In this document: positions 17,210 through 29,420 of the stretch, piece by piece
How positions within the stretch are numbered: the stretch's first letter is position 1
How the letters are laid out: each line of letters begins with the position of its first letter
Assembly: GCA_946965045.2 (NCBI GenBank)
Contig: OX337228.1
Location: 1,550,001-1,614,000, forward strand
Origin: Epithemia pelagica
Taxonomy: Eukaryota > Bacillariophyta > Bacillariophyceae > Surirellales > Surirellaceae
Length of the DNA stretch: 64,000 nt
Direction: 5' to 3'
Notes under the pieces: generated by a model
Told to the model about the DNA's origin: nothing
The model's database searches: none
Seen by the model: only the letters and a program-made list of their open reading frames with translations
Position numbers and translations under genes: made by a program

Positions 17210-20116
17210 ATGACGACGATCCAACAACCATCACCTCCCACCGACATGAGTGCCAAAGTGGGTGGTCGAGTGTTTCAGCCAGCCTTGCCCGTCATTGATG
17301 GGAGTGGTCCTACGGAGTTGGAACAGAGCTTTCAACAATCCTTACAGGCTTTCGCCGAAACGGGTATTCCCTTGGAATCCAAGGTGGGCATTGAAACGCG
17401 AGAACGCGTCTTGAATCAAATGGGTCAATTGTGTCGAGAATGGATCCGTTATGTCTGTTTGAAAAAGGGCATGCCTCGTGATGTAGTCGAAAGCGCCGGA
17501 GGACAATTGTTCACCTCAGGTTCTTATCGATTGGGTGTCCATGAACCCGGGGCTGATATTGATACCATTTTAGTTGCACCGGGAGGTACGTGTGTTTGTT
17601 TGTTGTTGTGAATTGTGAAGGGGAAATGGGGCCTCAGTTCCAATTTTGCTTGGTTACTTTGGCTACGACAGTGGTGCGACGAGAAGATTTCTTCGGTACG
17701 GCCTATGTGGCACCGGATTCGAATGGGGATGACGAAGTACCTCAACGCGATCCAAATTCCTTGGCCGAACGGATTCGGGCCAATCCCGATGTCACCAACT
17801 TTGTTCCGGTCGAAGGAGCTGGTACGTATTCACAATCCGTATTCCTGTATGTGTGCCTTGACTTTGTCGTTGTCGTCGACTGCTCACTCTGTCCATCGCT
17901 TGCACTAGCTGTACCGATTCTTACCTTTGATTGGGAAGGCATCAATATTGATTTGTTGTTTGCCCGCCTGAACTCCAATACGGTTCCACCCGACTTTGGT
18001 AAGAAACGAGTCGCTGTGAATGTTATTGTATCATTTATGTTATATGCTAAGTTGGTTTGTGCCCTTTTTATGCTTTCCTTCTCGTTCAATAATATCGAAA
18101 GATATTGACAATGATGCCGTTTTGGATGGTGTTGACTCGGCGACGGAAAAATCCATCAATGGTCCTCGTGTCACAAATCTCGTGGCTGCATTTGTCAATG
18201 GGACTCCACAACGGTATCAAACCTTTTTGACCGTGGTTCGGTGTGTCCGTAAATGGGCCAAGGCACGAGGCCTGTATAGCAACAAAATGGGATATTGGGG
18301 TGGTGTCAATATCAATATTGCCGTGGCACAATGTTTGCAGCTTTATCCCAATGCTTGTCCGGCCAGTTTGTTACGCAAATTCTTTTTGGTCTTCAAAACA
18401 TGGCGCTGGCCGCAACCAGTCATGCTTACCAAACCGCACGATGCTGGATATGGATTACCCGTGTGGAGCGCCCAAACTTCCATGCGACAAGTCGCGCCCA
18501 TGATCACACCGGCTTATCCCGCCATGAATTCCACTCTATCCGTCTCGCGACAAACGTTGCAGATATTACAAGAAGAATTCAATCGTGGACATGAAATTGT
18601 GGATGGATTGTGGAAACAGTTTCAACGAAGCCCATCGTCGGACCCTGTTTCATTGGATTGGAATGCACTGTTTCAAAATTCAGACTTTTTTATTTCCTAC
18701 CCCAACTATTTGTCCCTCTGTATTGTGGGCCCCTCCCAAATCGAAGCTCAAGCATGGGCTGGTTTTGTCGAATCTCGGTTGCGTAAATTGGTATCCGATC
18801 AATTAGCACGGAGTTTGCCACTCAAAAAGATTCAATTGTGGCCCAAAAAGCTGGAAGCCTGTGTGGCCGATCAAGGAGCTTTATTGACGGCCGCCCAACG
18901 ACAAAACTCTATTACCTACTTTGTAGGCTTTTATGTAGACAAGATACGTATGCGTGGCGATCACTTGAATATTGAAATTGCCTTGCAGAATTTTCGAGAT
19001 TGGGAATTGAGCCGGTATCAACCCCTTTTGCCTGGCATGGATGTCTTGGTCAAGAACTTCAGAGTCAAGGAATTGCCTCTCCTTTGCTTCCAAGACATGT
19101 ATGAGGGCGGTAAACTCGAGGCCATGAAGAAACGTCGTCATTTCAAAACTCATGACCCCGTCCGACAGGAAAAGAAACGAGTGGCACGGTTAAATGAGCT
19201 CAAAGCCAAAATGGCGGAAATCCAAAAGAAAAAGGAAGAACAGCAACAACAAGAACAAGATGACCGCAAACGCAAACGAGAGGAATCGGGCGACACAATG
19301 GAAGATGACGAGGAGGCAGAAGCAAACGCCGAAAACTCAGCGGCGGTGGTTGTCAAGGCCGAGGAGGATGAAAACGCTCAGAACGAAGTCAATGAAGAAA
19401 GCAACATGTTGGAAAGCGCGTTGGATACAGTCAACCAGAAGACCAAGGAAGAGGCAGAATCGGATCGTCAAAAGCTATTGGCTGGCGAACTGATAGCAAG
19501 TGGGGGTAGAGGACCTGGAGGCGATGAGGACAATGACGAGGATAGCAGCGACGACGAAGACTTGATGTATGCAGGGGACGATGCACGATCGAGTTTCTTG
19601 AATCAAGTGCCCAAGATTAAAAAGAAGCGCAGCAAAAAGTCTCTCTCCAATGAACAAGATTCTCTGCCAAACAATGAACAAGAAGATGCGGCACCGACCA
19701 TGACCAAGGACATACGGTCTCTACCCATTTCACAAGAACGAGCGAACTTTTTGAAACAATTGGGTTGTCACATTGTTCGCGATGAGGACGCCAAAGTCTT
19801 GGGTGCAGACCTTTTGCCACCATGGCGCTTCGACAAGGATCTCAAGGACGACAATAATACCGGCAAACCAAATCGGTCTCGTCGTCCGCTGGACATGGTC
19901 GATATCAAGTCGGGATCGATTCGATTCGCCAAGCCATTTGATATTGTCGAGTTGGATGCACACGGTCATGTCATTGACAAGGGAGATGACGACTTTTCGC
20001 CGAGCAAAAATTGGTCGGGTCGACGAGCAGGATTCGAGTTCAAACTAGGAGAACGTGGTTTGGGATACTACCGTACAGGGACGAAGGTGGTGGTACCATC
20101 CAATCGAGCCTACTAA
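17210..20116 (+). CDS. PAP: Nuclear poly(A) polymerase
   Basis: Adds poly(A) tails to cleaved pre-mRNA. Four exons (17210-17585, 17672-17821, 17909-17998, 18102-20116) with GTACGT, GTACGT and GTAAGA donors give 876 residues. The nucleotidyltransferase core is clear: LFTSGSYRLGVHEPGADIDT (about 101-119) with the first two catalytic Asp, and FDWEGINIDLLFARL with the third. The central domain has NGTPQRYQTFLTVVRCVRKWA and GYWGGVNINIAVAQ, followed by PASLLRKFFLVFKTWRWPQP and the RNA-binding domain. After about residue 570 comes a Lys/Glu-rich coiled-coil-like linker, then a conserved-looking C-terminal segment (SLPISQERANFLKQLGCHIV to FKLGERGLGYYRTG) not part of the animal or yeast enzyme as I know it. 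Confidence 0.93.
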
Positions 20117-20364
20117 GTTGGGGTTACTCGTTTTATAGTACGGTGCTCTAGCTATACCAAGAGGATGCAGCCGCCAAGTGATTTCTGGTGGGCATTGGAA
20201 TCGTTTCCGTTGGTTACATCTTCTGCCGCTGCGTTACATCTCTTTCCCAATGAAACGAACAAACAAGCGATGCGAAGCGAAGCAGTGGAAAGGAATGGCC
20301 CTGTCATCATTTTTGCGAGAGGACGCGGCTGTTTCATATGTCAACGCGACCATTCCTCCTTGTC

Positions 20365-21693
20365 TCAGGAAGTGCTGTACTTCTGTCTAAGTCGTGATGA
20401 TGATTTCGAGGGATGTAGATTTTCCATGGTTTCAATACGCATCCAATGATCCAAGTTCCCCAGCACCATGTGCCAGGCAATGGTCAAGGCGAAACTAGGA
20501 AGTTGTTGTGGAGACTTGATGGATGGATCGAATAGGGACCGAACAGCATAGGGAGTCCCATGACGACTGTGGGATTTTCGCCACTCCCAACCAGCACTCT
20601 CATTCATTCCTGTAGTAACCGTTGAATCCTTGTTTTTACGACGACGCGCTTTTTTGGTACAAGGCGTTTCGTCTCGGCTGACAATCTCCAGTCCATCTCT
20701 TACATAGTTGCGATGAAAGAGCAAGGTGGGCATGTCTGAGGACAGACGAGTACTTTGCTGCGCAAGATCAAGATGGGATGTAGCTTGTTGCAATGTTTGA
20801 TCCAGGTTTGATCCAAAGGACTGTACAAGTGCGGATACCAGTTCAAGGTCAAATGATCTTGAAAGTTGCCTCCACACAATAGACAAGCATCGGGACTGTA
20901 GGAGGAACAAGGCCACAGCAATTGCAACATGGATCCTGGTGCAACGCGAACAAACTAGAGAGGCATAGAACAATCGTAGTAGGGTAGAAGAGTCACAATA
21001 GATTCCAATCAACAGTGAGATGACTCTCCTCGAAAGGAACATCGTGTCGTGGAACGCAATGCTTGTCCTGCCTACCTTGACTCCACCCTTGCCTTCGTAA
21101 ATGCAATCCTTGGCTAGATGATGACACCACTTGTGTAAAATTGCCGAAGGAAAGTTCCAAATGTACAAGCGACAGGCAACCGGACGGTCTTGGTGGAACT
21201 GCGAAGCAGAGGATGATGATACCACCTGTGGTTGTCGTGGGCGTCCTTGTCCCTTTGGGCTGGATCCCCCGCCTCGCATCCATGCTTGGATACCTTGAAA
21301 CCAGCCCGAGCCCGTTGTTGTTGCTGGTAATGATTGGCAATCGTCGCAACAGCCACAATTGGCACGGGGATCATGGTTGTGCTGGTTGTGACGCGCATGG
21401 GAATGGTTGCGGTGTCTGCGACGATGGAGAGGTTTGGGAGTCATGGAGTCCTCCTCTGATGATGACGAGAAGAGGGACCTCCCTGGCCAGCGACTCTTCT
21501 TATTACTAGTATCGACGACAAGAGAAGAAGGCAAAGAAGGGGCGGAGGAAGCCTCACAATATCCAATCGCCGCTATCCAAAAGCCCTCATACAAGAAGAG
21601 AACCATGACTGCCATGGTCCGACCGAAGGATCGACCATGACAATCCCTTTTCGCCGCCGTTGTCGTTCTTCTTGTTGTTGTTGTTTCGATCAT
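20365..21693 (-). CDS. Hypothetical membrane-associated protein
   Basis: 442 residues from ATG 21693; family not recognised. An N-terminal hydrophobic segment after basic residues (TMAVMVLFLYEGFWIAAIGY) could be a signal anchor. Next come a His/Arg-rich stretch (RRRHRNHSHARHNQHNH) with a CGCCDDC cysteine cluster, a region starting VACRLYIWNFPSAILHKWCH, and one or two hydrophobic segments near 230-275. The C-terminal third is soluble and basic. No introns are needed, but a short unrecognised intron near 20960-21060 cannot be excluded. Confidence 0.55.
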   Translation of the reverse strand: MIETTTTRRTTTAAKRDCHGRSFGRTMAVMVLFLYEGFWIAAIGYCEASSAPSLPSSLVVDTSNKKSRWPGRSLFSSSSEEDSMTPKPLHRRRHRNHSHARHNQHNHDPRANCGCCDDCQSLPATTTGSGWFQGIQAWMRGGGSSPKGQGRPRQPQVVSSSSASQFHQDRPVACRLYIWNFPSAILHKWCHHLAKDCIYEGKGGVKVGRTSIAFHDTMFLSRRVISLLIGIYCDSSTLLRLFYASLVCSRCTRIHVAIAVALFLLQSRCLSIVWRQLSRSFDLELVSALVQSFGSNLDQTLQQATSHLDLAQQSTRLSSDMPTLLFHRNYVRDGLEIVSRDETPCTKKARRRKNKDSTVTTGMNESAGWEWRKSHSRHGTPYAVRSLFDPSIKSPQQLPSFALTIAWHMVLGNLDHWMRIETMENLHPSKSSSRLRQKYSTS

Positions 21694-22034
21694 GGCACCT
21701 TATTGTTTCCAAAATATTAGAGTCTGATGGGTCCCTCTCACATCATTATTCCCCCGACCCATCACATTCGTACTGCGACAACTTCCGAAAACCCTAGTAA
21801 CTCTCCAGCTGCCGCACCCTGTTCCTCCGTCACCCGTCACATCAAAAATCCACCGACACACACATCCAAAAAAGATTCGTTCCCTCTCTTCGCAGAATTC
21901 TCAACTCCTTTGATGGTTGTCCCATTGTGGTCGCAGACGTATCATCTGCTGTTCCATCTCAATGGCCATTGACGTTGAAGGCTTCCGACTTGATCAATCC
22001 ACTACATTTCTGCAATAAATATACTTGCTTGATC

Positions 22035-23591
22035 ATGCTCTTGCGTATCGTTGGATTGCATTTCCCCTTTCCCAGTGGAGGAGGAGGATGGGGTCGTCGT
22101 TACGTCAAGTTTCAATTCCACATGTTGAAACAGTTGGTTCTCAATCCCTATTTACTTCCGTATCCACCCGTGGCCTTGTTTGATTTTTCCAATGCGGACG
22201 ATGCTGCCGATGCGAAACGAGTCCACATGGGTGATTACGATGGATGGCGCCTGTCGGACGATGGCGTAATTGGAGGCTACTCAAATTGCAAGGCCACTTT
22301 GGTTGTCCCAGAGAAAATCAACATGAGCAATGAAAACACAAACTCCACCAACATGTCCTCAACAACAACAGATGACAATAACGATAAAAGCAACTCTACC
22401 ATCGATTCAGAAACCACTTCACTCAGAATAAAACCCCAAGACTCAGGCGTTCAATCAGCTTCCGAAGGCCAATCTACATCAACAGAAGCAATCGACAACA
22501 AAACAAATGAAAGTTCCTCTGTTACGGTGACAAAGCCTCCTGTCCTGGAATCCAACGACAAGAACCATACTTTAGTCTCCATGAAGGACAATAGTTTTGG
22601 CATTCCCTATTTGCATTGGGCAGGCGAGATTGATACCACCGTCGGTTTGGAAGGTTCGCATGGTCGATCGGGCTTTGCCACCTTGAGGTCTCCGAAATTC
22701 CCCTTTGGTGGTGCGGCATTGAAAACAGAATACGAAGCCTTGGAAATTACCTGCCGCATTCTAGACAATCGTGTCTATACCGTCAACATTGAAGTGAATA
22801 GTTTTATTCCCAATGACATGTTTCGGGGATACATTGTCGGATCATCGTCCTCATCCAATGAAAGAATGGAATCGTCGGCGCCCATTTTACTCTCCTCCAG
22901 CTCTTCGTCATCGTCGACGACGAGGACGCCACAATTATCTGAATCATCCAAGAAACAATCATCATCATCATCCTTGGACGACTTGTCCACCAAGAGACCA
23001 GCGACTGATCCAACGGAGGACGACGACACGGAGCACTACCAACATGAAAATCCTTTCTCATCAAAATCTTCGTCGTCATCTCCCTTTTCCATATCTTCCA
23101 TGTACAAGGATATGGATACACCCCTGAGTCATTCCGTGGCAGATGAAAAGCTACAAAAAGAGCAGCATTATCCCTGGGACCGTCGTCCTTCTGATACTCG
23201 GAGAGTCGCCAATTCCTCCACAACACAACAACAAGATTCATCATCACCATCCCAAGAGTTGAACTTGGACGATCCTGACGTGTGGACGGCGACGTCCCGA
23301 CGAGCCGGCTTTGATGTCTTGTATTTGCCCTTTAGTGAATTTTTGTCCGGTGCTCGAGATTTGGGAGGACCGGGTCGCGCGATTACCATTGAATCCATTG
23401 GCTTTACCCTCATGGACGGTCAAAATGGACCCTTCTCCATGGATATTGCCCGTGTACGAGCCGTCAACTTTTATCAAGGACAAGTCTGGGAAGGACGCAC
23501 CCATGTACAGCCAAAAGAAGAAGAAGACGACGACGACGAAGAGGAGGAGGAATCCAATGCACCTAGAAGAACCAGGCGAAGCAAAGTATAA
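22035..23591 (+). CDS. CIA30-domain protein (NDUFAF1-like complex I assembly factor family)
   Basis: The frame is open from 21927, but the first ATG is at 22035, giving about 518 residues. The CIA30 domain (galactose-binding-like fold) appears in three blocks: ALFDFSNADDAADA with YDGWRLSDDGVIGGYSNCKA near 35-75; FGIPYLHWAGEIDTTV, RSGFATLRSPKFPFGG and YEALEITCRILDNRVYTVNI near 185-255; and AGFDVLYLPFSEFLSG plus ITIESIGFTLMDGQNGPFSM near 425-475. Long Ser/Thr/Asp-rich inserts (about 85-180 and 275-415) split the domain, which is unusual. NDUFAF1 helps assemble mitochondrial complex I; plastid CIA30 relatives also exist, and the leader does not settle the compartment. The tail is highly acidic. 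Confidence 0.8.
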   Translation: MLLRIVGLHFPFPSGGGGWGRRYVKFQFHMLKQLVLNPYLLPYPPVALFDFSNADDAADAKRVHMGDYDGWRLSDDGVIGGYSNCKATLVVPEKINMSNENTNSTNMSSTTTDDNNDKSNSTIDSETTSLRIKPQDSGVQSASEGQSTSTEAIDNKTNESSSVTVTKPPVLESNDKNHTLVSMKDNSFGIPYLHWAGEIDTTVGLEGSHGRSGFATLRSPKFPFGGAALKTEYEALEITCRILDNRVYTVNIEVNSFIPNDMFRGYIVGSSSSSNERMESSAPILLSSSSSSSSTTRTPQLSESSKKQSSSSSLDDLSTKRPATDPTEDDDTEHYQHENPFSSKSSSSSPFSISSMYKDMDTPLSHSVADEKLQKEQHYPWDRRPSDTRRVANSSTTQQQDSSSPSQELNLDDPDVWTATSRRAGFDVLYLPFSEFLSGARDLGGPGRAITIESIGFTLMDGQNGPFSMDIARVRAVNFYQGQVWEGRTHVQPKEEEDDDDEEEEESNAPRRTRRSKV

Positions 23592-23841
23592 CTGCCAACT
23601 TGGCAAAACATTAGAACACTCCTATCATAATTGTGACAACTAACTGGCTACGATTCGCTCTCTTTCCTAGATCATGCTGTAGTATTCCACTTTTCAAGGA
23701 GTTCACCCGACGCGACACACGCCCCGTACCCCAGTCTCCATGTATCGTGGACCATGGGGAAGCTGTCGTCATTTCCAGGAGCGAGAGGGGACCAAACGGT
23801 GTTGAACCAAAAGTTACTGCGAAATTCCCAAGCTTGGCTCC

Positions 23842-26800
23842 TCATGACTTGGCGGCGGCTGCGGCGGCAGTGTTTTTCAAGGGAAGGGGAGGCAATTCCA
23901 CAATGGTCCCACCGGATGTAGTTTGGTTCGCCGCCGCCGACGACGCAGAGACGACGGAGCGTTTGGATTCCGCTGGAGAGGCCATATCGGGTGCAGCTTC
24001 ATCGGGGGATAGTAATTTGACATTCAATACAGCAGGCAATTCATGCGTCCGCGAAACGGCGGATGGTCGAATGGAATTGGTGGGGGAACTCACCCTAGTT
24101 TTGTTATTGTCGTTGTCGTCATGGTTGTCCGGATCATTGTCAAAATGGGGCGACAATTCCGACACATCAAACCCTTGCCAGGTGGGATACACAAAGGGAT
24201 TGGGTGCAGGATCTGGATAGAGTAATACGTCGTTGCTGGGGTTTGACTTTGGATCGTCGTCGTTGGACTGCTCCGCTTTTCGACTGGTTTGGGCAATCGT
24301 TTGCAGCAATCGTTTTCGTAACTGTATACTAGTGGCAGAAGAAGATGTGTCCTTTGTTTCTGGCTGGAGGGAAATCTGAACAAGGGTGTAGACGACGGCA
24401 AGATAAAGGAAACAAGCAAGAATACCACAGTTAGAAACTGTTTTCGATTACCAAACCAAAAGATTCTTTGAAAACGTACCAAAAAGGAATCGATCGATTG
24501 TAGAGGACCCTTCAATCCAGGGGGGTTGTCTTCTGCAGGTGCTGCGGCTGAGGGTGTTGCCGCGTACGGACCAAAGAGTTTTTCAAATGACATTTTCGTA
24601 AGTTTTAGTACAAGCGTACTTTCAATGTGAACGACGGGCGGTGGGACGGGTGCTGTTGCTTCGCTGGCCTGAGTGGCCGAAGCCGAATCAAAGTCTCCAA
24701 AGTTGCTATCGTCATTGTCGTTGTTGGAGGCAGGTTGTTCGGGAGCGGAATCAAAGTCACCAAAATCATCATCATCATCTTCCTTGTCTTGAGCAACTTC
24801 TACGGCATCCTTGTTCGATGTTGTATGAGCGGGTTCTTTGGGTGGTTCCGGCGCCGAATCAAAGTCTCCAAAGTCGTCATCATCATCGTCGTCGTCCACG
24901 CCCTGTTTGGATTGATCCACCACAGCTGACGAAGTCTCACTGTTGTTGATGGGAGCAGAATCAAAGTCACCAAAGTCGTCATCATCTTGGTCATTGACGG
25001 ATGGGGCGGTTGTCGCACTCGTTGGTTCTGTGCCATTTGGTGGAGCCGCATCTTCAAAATCTCCAAAGGCGTCCGAAACTTGCTTCGTTTCCTCAATTGG
25101 TCCGTTTGGTATCTCATTGCCGTTTGCCTCCATTCTGGTTGCCTTCTTCGTTTCGGGAGCCGCCGCCGAGTCAAAGTCCTGCGCAGCGTCCTCCTCCATG
25201 GTTGTCGGGTTCGTCATCGTCTCCTGCACCTCAGCGGCAGAGGATCCACCATCCGCAAAGGCTCCAAACTCGTCCTCATGGTCGTCGTCGTCGGTCGCTT
25301 CGTTTGGTCGCGCGACGTTGGAACCGTTGGATGACAGGGTCGGCGCGCCCGCGGCGGACGACGTTCCGTTCACCATAGTTTCGTTTTGTTGTTCCTCTTT
25401 CAAGGGTGCCGCAGATCCAAACGCTCCAAAGTCATCCTCCTCGTCCTCGTCCTCGTTTGTCGTAGTAACGCCCTTACTAGGATCCAATGGCTGGCTTACG
25501 GGGAGAGTTCCAGTGCCATCCTTTTCCGGGGAAGGAATGAAAATCCCCGAATTATCCGTGGTCGTGGTCATTGGAAGAGCCGAATCAAAGGCACCAAATC
25601 CATCGTCGTTCTCATCTTGGACAGCCTTGGGATCTAATGTCAGTCCCTCCTCTTTCGTCGTGGTGGTAGAACCAGGAGCCGCCGAACCAAACTCTCCAAA
25701 ATCAAGTTCGGTCGATACTGGATCGCCAGGGGGATACGATTCCGTATTGGAGGTACCAAGAGCCGGATCCACAACACCACCGCCTGTAGTAGTATCAATG
25801 GGCTGCGGATTGGCCGGAGCCGATCCAAAGTCACCAAAATCGTCGTCCTCGTCATCCACGGCAGTAGTGACTGGGCCCTCCTCTCCATCCGGAGGAGTGG
25901 ATGCAAACCCTCCAAAGTCATTGGTTGCTGCAGTAGTGGGAACCGGCTCGGAATCGGTGACAGGTGCCGAACCAAAATCACCAAAGTCGTCGTCGTCGTC
26001 CTTGGAGGGACTCAATTCGACCGCACCCGAAATTCCAAAATCCAAATCATCACTGGCCGTTTCCGGCTCGTCATGGGCCATGGGTGGTGGTTGTGCGGCC
26101 GAGTCAAAGGCCCCAAAATCATCATCATCATCATCGTCGTCGTCCGTCTTGGTCTCTGGTGGCGCAAGATGTGTCGCGTCGACGGGTTCCGCCATTGTAT
26201 CCATGTCGCCATGTTCCATGGCACTCGGCTGCGTTTGCGGAGTCTGTTCCTCGGCTGCTGGCAGCGCCACCGAATCAAACTCTCCAAAGCCGTCATGATT
26301 GCTGTCCTTGACTGCTTGTGCATCGGGCTTTGGTTCCTCGGTAGCAGTCGTGCTTGTTAGTGCAGCGGAATCAAAGTCCCCAAAGTCATTGTCATCGACA
26401 CTGGCACTGTCTTGAGTTTGTGCTGGTGGCTGTTCAGGACTGGTTGCGGGAACCCCTCCAAATGTATCGAGGCCCGTTGTTGGTGCTGGCAGAACAGAGT
26501 CAAAGGTTCCAAAGTCATTCATGTCCATCGTACTGGGTTTCGTCTCCACTACCGGTTCCTGGTTGGCCGTGGGTTGCACCGCCGAATCAAAGGCTCCAAA
26601 GTCCTCCTCCGAACCATTGGCTTCCGCAACCTCCTTGTTGGCTGCGGTGGCTAACGTCGAACCAAAGGCTCCAAAGTCATCGTCGTCGTTGGAACCAGTA
26701 TTTTTTGGTTCTGCCATGGACAACGGTTCCTCGTTGGTGCTGGCAGGTTGCACAGCGGAATCAAACGCTCCAAACTGGTCGTCGTCATCATTCGACACTG

Positions 26801-28433
26801 TGGATTGGGGTTCTGGTACGACGACTGGATTGCTCAAAGCAGCGCTGGTTGTTGGTTGTGCCGCCGCGGAATCAAACTCTCCAAAGCCGTCATCATCGTC
26901 ATCATCCGACACTGTACTGCTGGGTTGTGGCGCTGCCTCTTGTGCGATGACGGTGGATGCTGGGACGGCCGAATCAAACTCTCCAAAGTCGTCGTCGTCG
27001 TCAGTTGCATTGCTCGGGACGGGTGGGCTGTCATTGGCTTCCACAGTAGTGTTAGCAGTCAGCCCACCAAGGGATGGCAAGGGAAGTTCACGAGGTGTAT
27101 CATCCAAATGGGCAAAGGGGTCATCATAATCATGGTTGTTGGGTGCCGAAAATCCACCACCAACTTGTTCTTGTGCTACTTTTTCGAATTCCATGGGAGG
27201 TGTTGTAGCGTTCATGTCCACATTGTTGTTCTCCAGGGCATGGTCCTGCTCGACCTGGGTGCCGTTTTGCGTCGTAGTGGTAGCAGGTTCGGGAGAGGTG
27301 GAGCCGGCAAAATCGCCAAACTCATCATCATCGTCCTGATCATGATTGATGATTTCCTGTTGCGGATTGTTCGTTGTGTCTGAGATTGTGTGGTTTTGCA
27401 GTGTCGGTGCTATATTCTTGTCCTCGTGCTGTTGCGGCGGATCGGGTTCCCCGTCTGGACTCGTCGCAACAGGAGTGGTCTTCGCCTCTGTGCCAGTGGC
27501 TGGTATCCAATCCCCATGGGTGGTAGGCATGGTCGCCAAGTGTGGTGGTGCCGATTCGGCCCCATCGTGATCGGCGTGGACAAAGTCACCAAAGTCATCC
27601 GTGTCGTCTTGGTCATCTTGATTTGTTGTGGGCAACTGCGGGGGTGCGGTTTCGGCTCCGTCCTCGTGATTGGCATGACAAAAGTCCCCAAAATCATCAT
27701 CGTCATCGTCGTCGTCATTCGCATCATTCGGAATGTTGTTGTTGTTGTTGTTGTTTTCGATTGGAGAATCCTTCTCCTGGCTGTCCTGCATGAGGGTCAT
27801 GGGAACCACTGGTGTCCAATCGGTTTGTGCCGGTTCCAATCCAGCAAAGGCATCGTCATCGTCGTCACCCTTGTCATCCTCTTGGTGGTCGTCGTCGACC
27901 GACAAGGTACTGAGGACCGATGGACGCGATTCGAATGGACGACCACCACCACCATGGGGTGGTGGTTGTTGTTGTTGTTGCTGTTGAGCCGTGGCCAGTT
28001 CGACGGAAGAGGTGGATACCGTCATCAAACTGGGATCCAAGGTGACGGCACTGACCATACTCAATTGCCGGGTGGCCGACGACGAGTGACTAATTTGTGT
28101 GGGTGGATGATTGTTTGTCGGAATCTCCACGACTACAGGAGCACCACCATTGTGGGTATTGTTGTGGTTGGTGTTGTAATGTTCTTGCTGTGAGACAATG
28201 GCCACATCGGTCCCCATGGCTGTAGGGGTGGCCATGGTTGTGGTTTGTTGTTGTTGTTGTTGTTCCGGTGTAAGTGGCTGCTGCTGCAGCTGGATTTGTG
28301 GCTGAGGCGGTAATTGCAACTGTGCTTGCTGCTGCAGTTGCATTTGTGAATGTGGTTGCTGGGGCCACTGTTGTGGATACAATGATGGTTGTGGTGGCTG
28401 CTGTTGCGTCTGCTGCAATGGTTGCGAAAAAGG

Positions 28434-28473
<40 letters not shown>

Positions 28474-29051
28474 GGCGGTGGGAAATTTTGCTGTTGTTGT
28501 TGTTGAAAGTTTTGCTGCTGCTGTTGTGGATAAAAGGGTTGTTGCTGTTGTTGTTGTGGATAAAACGCTTGCTGCTGCTGCTGTGGATAAAACGCTTGTT
28601 GTTGTTGTTGTGGATAGAAGGACTGCGCCTGTTGTTGTTGTTGTTGTTGTTGTTGTGGATAAAACGACTGTTGTTGTTGTTGTTGTGGACTATAAAATGG
28701 TCGCTGCTGTTGTGGATACCCTTGTTGTAGTTGTTGCTGTTGCTGAAAGGGCTGCTGCTCTTGTGTAGGTGGAGCACTTGGTGCGGGTGAGGCATCTTCA
28801 AAGTCTCCAAAGTCGTCGTCATCGTCGTCATCTTGGTTCGTTGGTTGTGTGGGTCCTTGTGGAAGAGCTTGCGAGGGTGCCAAACTGCTGACCGCACTGG
28901 CAAAGTCCCCAAAGGTATCGTCGTCGTTGTTTCCATTCTTGTTTTGGGACAATGGAGGTGCAGTCATCATCGTCGGTGGAGGTTGGTCATTGCTCAATCC
29001 AGCAAAGGGATCGGCGTAGGCTGCTGCCGTGTTGGTACCAAACCCATTCAT
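23842..29051 (-). CDS. Giant Asp/Gln-rich protein with about 27 FG[DAEG]F motifs (aftiphilin/gamma-synergin-like)
   Basis: Two exons (29051-24480 and 24375-23842; donor GTACGT, acceptor TTCAG) give 1701 residues from the ATG of MNGFGTNTAAAYADPFAG; the frame is open further upstream to 29345. About 27 copies of an acidic-phenylalanine motif, mostly [D/E]-D-F-G-[DAE]-F-D-S-A, are spread through the protein. This matches the [DE]FGx[FLM] peptide bound by the gamma-ear domains of AP-1 and GGA adaptors, as in aftiphilin and gamma-synergin. A Gln tract (about 110-260, YPQQQQQ repeats) and Asn/Asp-rich linkers separate them. The C-terminus (MSFEKLFGPYAATP, PLQSIDSFL, IQLRKRLLQTIAQTSRK, then NPFVYPTWQGFDVSELSPHF) looks more ordered. 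Proposed role: clathrin-adaptor scaffold at trans-Golgi or endosomes; inference from motifs alone. Confidence 0.7.
28236..28760. repeat. CAA/CAG-type microsatellite encoding the poly-Gln tract
   Basis: Long TTG/CTG runs on the plus strand, including a near-uninterrupted stretch at 28434-28474, encode Gln on the minus strand with a recurring FYPQQQQQ unit. Such arrays vary in length between alleles and are collapse-prone in assemblies. Confidence 0.9.
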
Positions 29052-29420
29052 GGTGTTGTCGTCGTCTTCTAGGTAGATGGTTGCAAAGTGTCTTGGTCTG
29101 TGGAATGGCCTTTCCTCTCTTGCATCAATGGCGGTGTGATCTGGTGCGCGGTATGGTCTTTGGGGGTCTCGTGTCCCGTTTTTAGAGTGAAGTTGAAAGG
29201 GGGCGAACTGAATCTTCTCCTCAAACGTTAAGCGATCCATAAGCGACCAAGGGAAAAAGGGATCTTTGGTGCCAGAATCATTTTTTTTCGACGAATTCTT
29301 TTTTCGCTCGGTTCGACACATTGCAACTTGCAACAGCAAAAGCAAACAAGAGAATCAGAATCTTTCCTCCTCGATTGTGTGTATATCCGTCTCCCTCTCA
29401 CCATCACCACCATTGGAACA
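29052..29420. promoter_or_regulatory. Divergent intergenic region
   Basis: 369 bp between the minus-strand FGxF gene and the plus-strand metallo-beta-lactamase-fold gene; both 5' UTRs and promoters must lie here unless the minus gene starts further upstream in its open frame. Confidence 0.45.

Noticed and set aside
24943-26298. 451-codon plus-strand ORF rich in Ser, Pro and Lys
   Set aside because: It is the antisense shadow of the repeated Asp-Phe-Gly codons of the FGxF gene; its regular composition comes from that repeat.
28274-28768. Ala/Val/Leu-rich plus-strand ORFs
   Set aside because: Antisense shadows of the CAA/CAG poly-Gln tract.
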